This document shows positions 57,649 to 64,000 of a stretch of DNA of 64,000 bases, piece by piece (position 1 is the first letter of the stretch; the number at the start of each line of letters is the position of its first letter). Made by a program: the position numbers and the translations under genes. This stretch comes from Bombus terrestris (Eukaryota; Arthropoda; Insecta; Hymenoptera; Apidae): NCBI RefSeq assembly GCF_910591885.1, contig NW_025963548.1, positions 2,471,501 to 2,535,500 of the forward strand, written 5' to 3'. Below the pieces are notes generated by a model. It did no database searches, was not told the DNA's origin, and was given only the letters and a program-made list of their open reading frames with translations.

Positions 57649-57680
57649 TATATAAGAATTCATTCTCAGCCAGAACGTCA
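57649..57680 (+). promoter_or_regulatory. Core promoter of F-box copy 6
   Basis: TATATAAG at 57649-57656, TCAGT +1 A at 57680, ATG at 57709: -31 spacing and a 29-base leader again. Confidence 0.7.
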
Positions 57681-57708
57681 GTCGTGTTCGCTCCACAATA
57701 GAAGCAAC

Positions 57709-58141
57709 ATGGAGTTTCTTTAGATCTCTGCTACGCGTCGTTGGTTTGTTCGTGCCAGGTAAGGTAGATATCATTTCCGAACTACCACTGGAGGTTTCGC
57801 ACTTGATACTTCAAAAATTGGATCCCTCGTCCCTGCAGAGCGCCGCGCTTGTCTCGCGCAAATGGTTCAACGTATGTAGATCCGACAAGTGTCTACGGCG
57901 GAAAGCGAGACGTCACATGAGGCATACGAGAAAGCGGGTCAAGATGTAATTTCTCGGACCTGCAGCCGCTAAAGCTACCAACCAAGAATCAAGAAGTAGA
58001 GGACGTGGTGAGGGCAGCCTAAGGCACGAAATAAGCTTATCCGCTGCTCGTACGGCGGTCGTCGTTGGAAGGTTACGCCGTCCTCCGAAAATTTCGATGC
58101 GAGATCGCCCCATCGATGTTGGACCAATAAAATGTATTTGA
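57709..58141 (+). pseudogene. F-box protein, copy 6, frameshift plus nonsense
   Basis: Carries the shared extra base after ATGGAGTTT (stop at codon 5) and in addition a CAA to TAA change after KRVKM that ends the internal frame at 57949. The F-box itself (LPLEVSHLILQKLDPSS...VSRKW) is still readable, as is the tail after the nonsense codon. It is the most damaged of the six. Confidence 0.8.
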
Positions 58142-58319
58142 CTCTAACTCGTGTAAGTACCTTAATTGGACTGCTTGCTATTGCGAGAACTTGAAACGGT
58201 CTGGTCCGGATTCAGAACTGTAGAGTGAAGCTTGAAATAAAATGGTTTTACTGAGACGGCAATGTGTTTCAGTCACGATAATACTATCGGTATCGTAACA
58301 GACCCATTATTGAATATTA

Positions 58320-59640
58320 AATAAAACGTATCACCGCTGCGATTGGAGATTTGCCGTCAATTAGATGCGAGATATACTCCTCATTGCCTGCCAAATACAG
58401 CTCACACCGGCTGGCTCGTGCTATTATATCATCTCTGGTCCTCGACATATCAAGCGTAATTGCAGTTTTACAAATTAAGGTTAACATATTCAAATGAATG
58501 TATCTCCGTTTCTATTGCACATATGGCGACAAAGCGATGCCCGTTGCATTACACATCCGATGTCATGTGCACCGCACATCTGGTGGTTTGTACCATGTCA
58601 ACTCCGGTCTCTGTCAAACCTAGCGAAATTGCTGCTTTACATATTCATGATTAATCATTCAAATCACCGTATCGCCGTTTGCATTGCAGATATGCCGACA
58701 ATTCGATGCGCGATATACGCCACTTTTGCTGCCAAACACAATGCATATTATCTGGTTTGAGTTATGTAACGTGTGGGCGCAGCCAAACTCAGCGTATTTG
58801 CAATTATGCATTTTCAGGCGAAATATTCAAATATTACATATTCAAATGAACGTATCTTGGTTTCTATGTCGCCTATTCGATGCGCAGAATACTCCACATA
58901 TGATGCCAAATCAGCCGGTCTGTGCTATGTCAACTCTGGACCCTGTAAAATCCAGCGTAATTGTAGTTTTTGTTGTTAATGCTTAAATATTGCATTCAAA
59001 GCTTCGCCGCTTCTTTTGCACATATGTCGACAATTCCATACGCCTTGTACTCCGCATTTGCTGTAGATACATTGCCCATCAGCTCGCTTGCGCTGCGTAA
59101 ACTCTGGTCCCTGCAAAATCCAGCCCAAATGCAATTTTGTATGTTCAGGCTTAAATATTCAAATCAACGTGACTCCGATTCCATAGCACATATGTCGACA
59201 ATTCGATGCGCGTTATATTCCACATTGACTGCCATACGCAGAGCGCTTCTGGTTTAAGCCGTGTTAAATCCGGACCGAGTCAAATCCAGCGTATTTGTAG
59301 TTTTGCATATTCAAGCCTAGTTATTCAAGTGAAAGTATCTCCGTATCCATTGTAGGTATGTCGACAATAGGATGCACGTAATACTGCACATTTGCTGCCA
59401 AATACAGCATACTCCAGCCGGTTTGCTCTATGTCATCTATGACATCCCCGGCCGTGTCAAATACGGCGACATTGCAGGTTTCCATATTCAGAATCAAATG
59501 GTCAAATCCCCGTACTTCCTTTGCTGTTGCAGACATGCCGAGTATTCGATGTGCCCGGTACTCCAGATTGTCATTGATGCCAAAAGTCGTTGTTGACATC
59601 TCAAGAATATTTTCGACTGAGAACAGTACAATGATTCTGG
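58320..59640 (+). repeat. 168-bp satellite array, plus orientation, right edge
   Basis: About seven to eight monomers, decaying towards 59640. This is the last satellite in the window. Confidence 0.85.
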
Positions 59641-60434
59641 CAATGATTCTTTGGAAGAAATTGCACACTTCATCCTATAGGCATACCGGACGATACAAGG
59701 ACTGGTCGTCCCTTCTTCCGAGGCAATACCAGCCTCGCCGTGCGCCATATCCGAGGGTTGGCACCCTCCTTCGAACACGATGTAAATAGGTGTCGCAGTC
59801 TAGGTGCCATGACCCGCATCATCTCCCCTCATACCCGTCGCGGTACTTCAGGGCCAGGCCCTACTTCGCGAGAGGCTATCATCCTCGCCTCGTCCATCAC
59901 CTCCCCGTGTGCATATACGCCGACGCAGCGTCATACTAGCTTTTGCGATGGCGCGAACGATATTGAAATAGGTAACCAAACCTAGTAGCACTGTAAATTA
60001 CTTTCCTACAGTACTTCAGCTTATTATATTTTTTAGATAGTTCATAAGTACTTATTCATGAGCACAAACTATAAAAATTTGTTGCGGCATATGAGCCAGA
60101 GGGAAATTCAAATCCTATTGTTACTTTGCCTCGGAGTATCAGGATCGTAAGGATACAAGTAAATACACTCGGAGCATAAAAATGTTGCCGCTACTTCGAA
60201 GAAAGACGATTTTGAATCTTCCGACTTCTGCCCCGACCAGTATAAATAAACCGAGGCAACCCAAAGAGTAAAGTATCTTCGAATATCTACGAGTATCAAC
60301 GAGCGATCTGCTGAATTTCGTGACGAACATTTATGGAATATTTTTACACATTGTATCTACGACTCAGGGCCCATAGGCTGTACCTTACTTTATTATTTTA
60401 AGTAAATTCGACAATTACGACGACAATCGATAAC
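59641..60434. other. Transition out of satellite, no gene recognised
   Basis: 59660-59990 is more GC-rich with frames on both strands of 80-120 codons that show no domain. 60000-60434 is AT-rich with nothing recognisable. A TATA-like element exists at about 60240 (GTATAAATAA), without a supported gene. Confidence 0.35.
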
Positions 60435-60543
60435 CTCAAATAAGTCTGACGGTCAAACTTCCCATATACCGTGTCCTCTACATATTTCATTATAAAAGAC
60501 CTGAGACAAATATTGATGTTTTTGACCGTCAGATGTATTTGAG
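60435..60543. mobile_element. MITE-like inverted-repeat element (109 bp)
   Basis: Terminal inverted repeats of 23 bases with two mismatches: CTCAAATAAGTCTGACGGTC... at the left and the reverse complement CTCAAATACATCTGACGGTC... at the right, flanked by TAAC/GTTA. The size and structure fit a miniature DNA transposon; no transposase and no clear duplication. Confidence 0.6.
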
Positions 60544-60871
60544 TTAAGGCTACCTATACTAGTCGCCGGTGGGGGGGGGGGTTGAAAGAATTCGTATTTG
60601 CCTACCTGACGACAATAGCTGGTTGCGGTGACATTGTTTTTACATTAATTGTAGCTCAGCGGTCTAGGTACTTCGAGGCGACAACGACGTAATTTGCTTT
60701 GTCCTATGACTCATGTACCGCTACACTTCTATTTCTATAGAAATATAATGCTAAGTACTAAAATATATCACAAGTATTTCATATTTGAAATAACAGTCAA
60801 ATTAACGGAATTAATCTGTTTGACAACTATGCGGTTCAAGTCTTGTACGAATATATGTGCAGCCTGTAGTT
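60544..60871. other. Spacer with poly-G tract
   Basis: A run of ten or more G at about 60571-60581. No gene seen up to the pseudogene stop at 60872. Confidence 0.4.
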
Positions 60872-63380
60872 TTAATATTCTAAGCGCGTATTGTATGCCG
60901 GACACTTATCTTTAATAAATTTTGCAAATCTGTTTATAGTAAGTGATGAATCATTAGGCCAATGACAAATAAGGCGACCTTTAAAAGATTTAACGAAACT
61001 TGCTTCTGCTGAACTCGGTCTATGAAGGTCGAATAGCTTCTCGTTTGTTTTTCAATTAAAGACATACTTTATGGAATGTGTTTTACTGACATACCGATTC
61101 CAAGGATTTCCAGTGCTTCTTAAAAATATTACACTCTGTTGTATGAAATATAATTTGTCCTTATTATAACCATTAACATCTAATGTCTTTTCTGGAAGTT
61201 CGTATACTAAGGCATCGGAATTATTTTTCATTTTACGCTGCGTTACTCGCAACTTTTCACAGATATATGTACCAACTGGAAGTAGTTCTTTGGCACGTAT
61301 TCGAGTATAGTTATTTCCTGCTGGTTTCCACAAAGCTTCACAGAACAACGTCGCTTCCTCGTTCCTTTAAGGAACAGTCATACATTAGTATCACATGAAC
61401 GTACTCCTTGAAAAAACATTTCATTACTGAAAATCTAAAAGATTATTATTGAACTCAATAAGATTCAGTTGCTTACCTGCTCCTCAAATATTTTTTGCTA
61501 ATGTCCACTCCTCCTAAGTAGAATGCATCTATAATATGCAATGCAAGTACTTTTTGCTGATATATAAACTCCTTAGTCATTTCATATACAACCTCTGCGT
61601 TTACAAGTGTATTTGGTGGTAATTCTATGCCAATGTCATCGACATTAACCCAAGAATTCTTTGTACATGTATATACGTTGCTCCTTCCCACGCCCATATA
61701 AAATGTAACGTGCTTCTTATCATCATCAGACCTTGGCTTTGTACCACATGGCATAGAAAACCAGTCATATAGTGATAAAAATGCATTTTCAATGTTAAAT
61801 TCCATCAATTGTGCTGGATTAATAGTAAGAAATGAAGTATCCTTCAAAAGAGTATTCAATTTGTCTTTGGTTTCATGTGTCTTGGAATTGTCCTAGTTTC
61901 ATCTGGAAGTTTCCAATACTCTAGATATTGTTTGCGCATATCAGCTTGTTTTGTCTCAACAAGAGTATTATCCGCATAAAATACTGCAATTTTACACAGG
62001 TCGATTATTTGTTTTCCTGCCAAATCTTTGCTAGAAGCACGTAGATATTGAACAAATTGTTTCTCTCTTTTTAATTCATTATATGATACTAGTTATAAAA
62101 CGTCGTCATTTACACCACCTTTTAAAAGCAGACGATTAACATGCTTCAGATATTCTACAACATCTTGTACCCCAGATCGTTTCTTCTTACATATTAAGTA
62201 ACGTTCTGAATTTCCTGGTCTAGAAGAGTTTGGTTTAAAAATAAAAACTTCTTCAAAGCAGCGATACATTAAATAAACTAAACCAGCACTAAAGGGTGTA
62301 AAAAGGTTGAATAATTAAGTCACAAAATCACCACCCTCTCTTTCAACCATCAATGCTATTAAACATCGACAAAGATACAGTTGTTTTGAAAGAATTTCTT
62401 GTACATTTTCTTGTCGTTCTACTTAGAATCCTCAATCAGACATCACAAAATGTACTCCTTTGCCATGGGTATGCTGCATTATAAGATTTGTAAATGCCTC
62501 TTCATTATCTGGGTCAAAGACATCATCACTTTCCTTTGGTCCGTAGTATGGATGAAATGTTTCACAAGGACCCGCATAAAAGTCTTCTAATTTGAAATCA
62601 TGTTCATTTTCTAAAGTAAGAGCAAATCCTTTAGCACGTCATTTCTTTCGCCATAGAATATGTTCACTAAAACCTCTTGCTCCGGCACATACATCTGCAA
62701 AGTATAGCAGCCCATTCTCCCTCAAACCTTTTGGGTTAGTAAACATAAAGTTACATGCTTTATCTGTATTCGCCATTTTAACAGTAGCACGATTTAAAAA
62801 ACGAGCACCACGAATTGTTTCATGAGGATTACAACGTGTCCTTGCTCGACGCACTTCAACGTCATCCAAATGAGCGAATACCGTTTTCGCATTGATAACA
62901 ATTTTCACTATATCTGCACAACATAAATCAATTTCATCATCTGTGGTCAACTTTTCATATCACCATTTCATATCTTTTACACACTTTATAACTTCCTCTG
63001 CAGGATGCCATTTAAGACCTGAATCTTCATGTCCAGGAACATGATGTCCAAAGCCTCTGCGACCATGCTGTCTAGGTGCTTGAACTGGCTCTAAACGACC
63101 TTGTCCATTATTTCCGAGGCCGTGACCTCCTTATATCCCATCATTCGCACCATCCTTTTGTCGTTATCGAGGAGATTGTTTGACTCTTGTGTTATTACTT
63201 GTATTCTTCTATTGTCAACTACCTTTTCATCAATATCCTCCTCGTCAGATTCACTTGAACATCTGCGAATTTTTTGTCGTTTACTATGATTATAAGTATC
63301 TCTATCACAGTTCTTCCTTTTTGTCCTAGTTTTCAATTCTTCTTGCATGGTATGTTGATGCATCAGTCGCATAACAATTC
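60872..63380 (-). pseudogene. Cap-specific mRNA 2'-O-methyltransferase 1 (CMTR1) copy
   Basis: Colinear over about 2.48 kb from a candidate ATG at 63348 to a TAA at 60872, about the size of the whole family protein, with no intron apparent. Seen in order: basic N-terminus with NLS-like KRQK, G-patch (LGNNGQGRLEPVQAPRQHGRRG), HLDDVEVRRARTRCNP, NRATVKMAN, the methyltransferase start LLYFADVCAG (then ARGFSEHILWRKK, where the family has PGGF), HFVMSD, the NLFTPFSAGLVYLMYRCFEEVFIFKP region, RPGNSERY, and a WW-like C-terminus (KTNEKLFDLHRPSSAE). Many stops and at least one shift (in the G-patch near 63120). In the cell the intact enzyme methylates the first transcribed nucleotide of capped mRNA. 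Confidence 0.88.
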
Positions 63381-64000
63381 TGCTAGTAACATGATACACT
63401 TACACTGTACATGTGAATGTGTGTATAAGCGTCAGAGGACGTCCAGGCCTTAGTTGGGACAAAAGACAAGAGCCAGTCGTTAGAAGTATCTGGAAGAGTC
63501 TGTTGACAACAACCGTGCGTGCGAGTAGGGTTTCGAGGTCTTTAGAGTGTAAGATATATGTATAACTGTTGTGTGCTAAATAAAGGGAATTATTTGTGTT
63601 TCCGAATCCATTCTATATCTTTACATGGTAGCAGAGCGTGGTTCATAGTTTTGCCAGTTATTTTAGTGCATGGTTTTCAATATTGCGAGTTAGGTCGAGT
63701 GAGTCTTCAGTAAGGAAAGAAACGTTCAAAGGTTACAAAGAGGAAAAACACACTTCGAGCACGTAGGAACGCTTGAGTAAGAGATAAGGAATCATTTAAA
63801 ATGGAGAGATTGGAAATCATGATACCTATTTTCGATGGATATTGACGGTATGTGGAAGCAAAGAATAACGATGTTTCTCAAGTATAGAGAATGCGAGGTT
63901 GTCACAACTAGGGTGAAGACAGAAACAGACAGTGAAGACTGGGACAAAAAGGATCCGAAGGCAATAAATATCATTTATAGTGCCATCACAAACAGACCAT
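63381..64000 (+). mobile_element. Copia-A type element, 5' end (runs off the window)
   Basis: 5' LTR of 245 bases (63381-63625, TGCTAGTAACATG...TTTACA), then the primer site TGGTAGCAGAG (63626-63636) and the gag leader. The LTR lies 32 bases upstream of the candidate CMTR1 start. The rest of the element and its duplication are outside the window. Confidence 0.9.
63801..64000 (+). pseudogene. Copia-A type gag, start only
   Basis: ATG at 63801 (MERLEIMIPIFDGY) followed by a stop after a small deletion. The next phase continues with MWKQRITMFLKYRECEVV and EDWDKKDPKAINIIYSA, matching Copia-A gag at 53246-54061. Cut by the window end. Confidence 0.85.

Larger units (their letters stand above)
54487..59640 (+). 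repeat. 4.93-kb composite repeat unit, inverted copy U6
   Basis: The same order as U1/U2 but on the opposite strand: satellite (54487-55290), T (55290-55450), 72-bp repeat (about 55560-55790, two copies), S (about 55865-56205), one monomer (about 56300-56490), R (56493-57466), F-box copy 6, satellite (58320-59640). The satellite after the F-box corresponds to the start of a further unit and decays near 59640. Confidence 0.88.

Noticed and set aside
59494..59985. Overlapping frames of 80-119 codons on both strands near 59.4-60.0 kb
   Set aside because: They start in satellite, show no domain, and both strands are equally open.
60370..60390. CAGGGCCCATAG resembling a copia primer-binding site on the minus strand
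   Set aside because: No TG...CA LTR was found next to it and the match is short.
60651..60685. GTAGCTCAGCGGTCTAGG resembling a tRNA A-box, followed by ACTTCGAGGC
   Set aside because: The B-box-like part is far too close and no tRNA fold results.

Overview
The window looks like repeat-rich, probably heterochromatic DNA of an insect. The evidence is insect-type Ty1/copia elements, an endogenous errantivirus-like Gypsy element with an env gene, a second Gypsy lineage with a C-terminal TRSGRRVR-type integrase tail, RNA polymerase II core promoters with an arthropod-type TCAGT initiator, and a broken copy of a eukaryotic mRNA cap methyltransferase (CMTR1). No prokaryotic features, rRNA, tRNA or CRISPR arrays were seen. 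The species cannot be named from the sequence.

Layout. The matrix is a satellite of about 168 bp per monomer, which is nucleosome-sized. Satellite blocks run on the minus strand from 1 to about 20.2 kb and on the plus strand from about 24.7 to 59.6 kb, so the window is a large, imperfect inverted arrangement. Embedded in the satellite is a composite unit of about 4.93 kb. It consists of satellite, a segment called T here, a 72-bp tandem repeat, a segment S, one more monomer, an LTR-like module R, a short intronless F-box gene, and satellite again. Two complete units lie head-to-tail at 1500-11353 and a third begins at 11354. Further copies, inverted, lie at about 22.9-25.4 kb, 35.3-38.8 kb and 54.5-59.6 kb. 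Six F-box copies are present. Those at 6785-7222 and 24075-24512 have intact 145-codon frames with the F-box signature residues. The copy at 1867-2295 is open but has lost signature residues, and three are broken. All six keep the same core promoter, with the TATA element starting exactly 31 bases before the initiator A and a 29-base leader.

Mobile elements record several nested events. (1) A Copia-A element (42405-54481, minus, duplication GGAAT) inserted in satellite and was itself hit by an errantivirus-like Gypsy element (45843-53245, minus, duplication CTAT). (2) A Copia-B element (26824-35281, plus) carries a Copia-C element (29657-33304, minus, duplication AAAAG) that has lost its reverse transcriptase by an in-frame deletion. 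(3) A decayed Gypsy element with its 3' LTR lies at 12422-16267; a solo LTR of the same family sits at the paralogous place at 36395-36892, and an integrase fragment at 22080-22830. (4) Solo Copia LTRs lie at 17087-17401, 20162-20406, 21566-21810 and 25464-26705 (split by an insertion). A further Copia-A type element starts at 63381 and runs off the window.

The right end (59.6-63.4 kb) leaves the satellite. It holds a small inverted-repeat element, nondescript DNA, and an apparently intronless, full-length but heavily mutated CMTR1 copy. Apart from the F-box family nothing here looks like a functional host gene. How the parts work together: the F-box genes ride in a satellite-based unit that has been amplified and inverted, and LTR elements repeatedly inserted into it and mark the order of the duplications.
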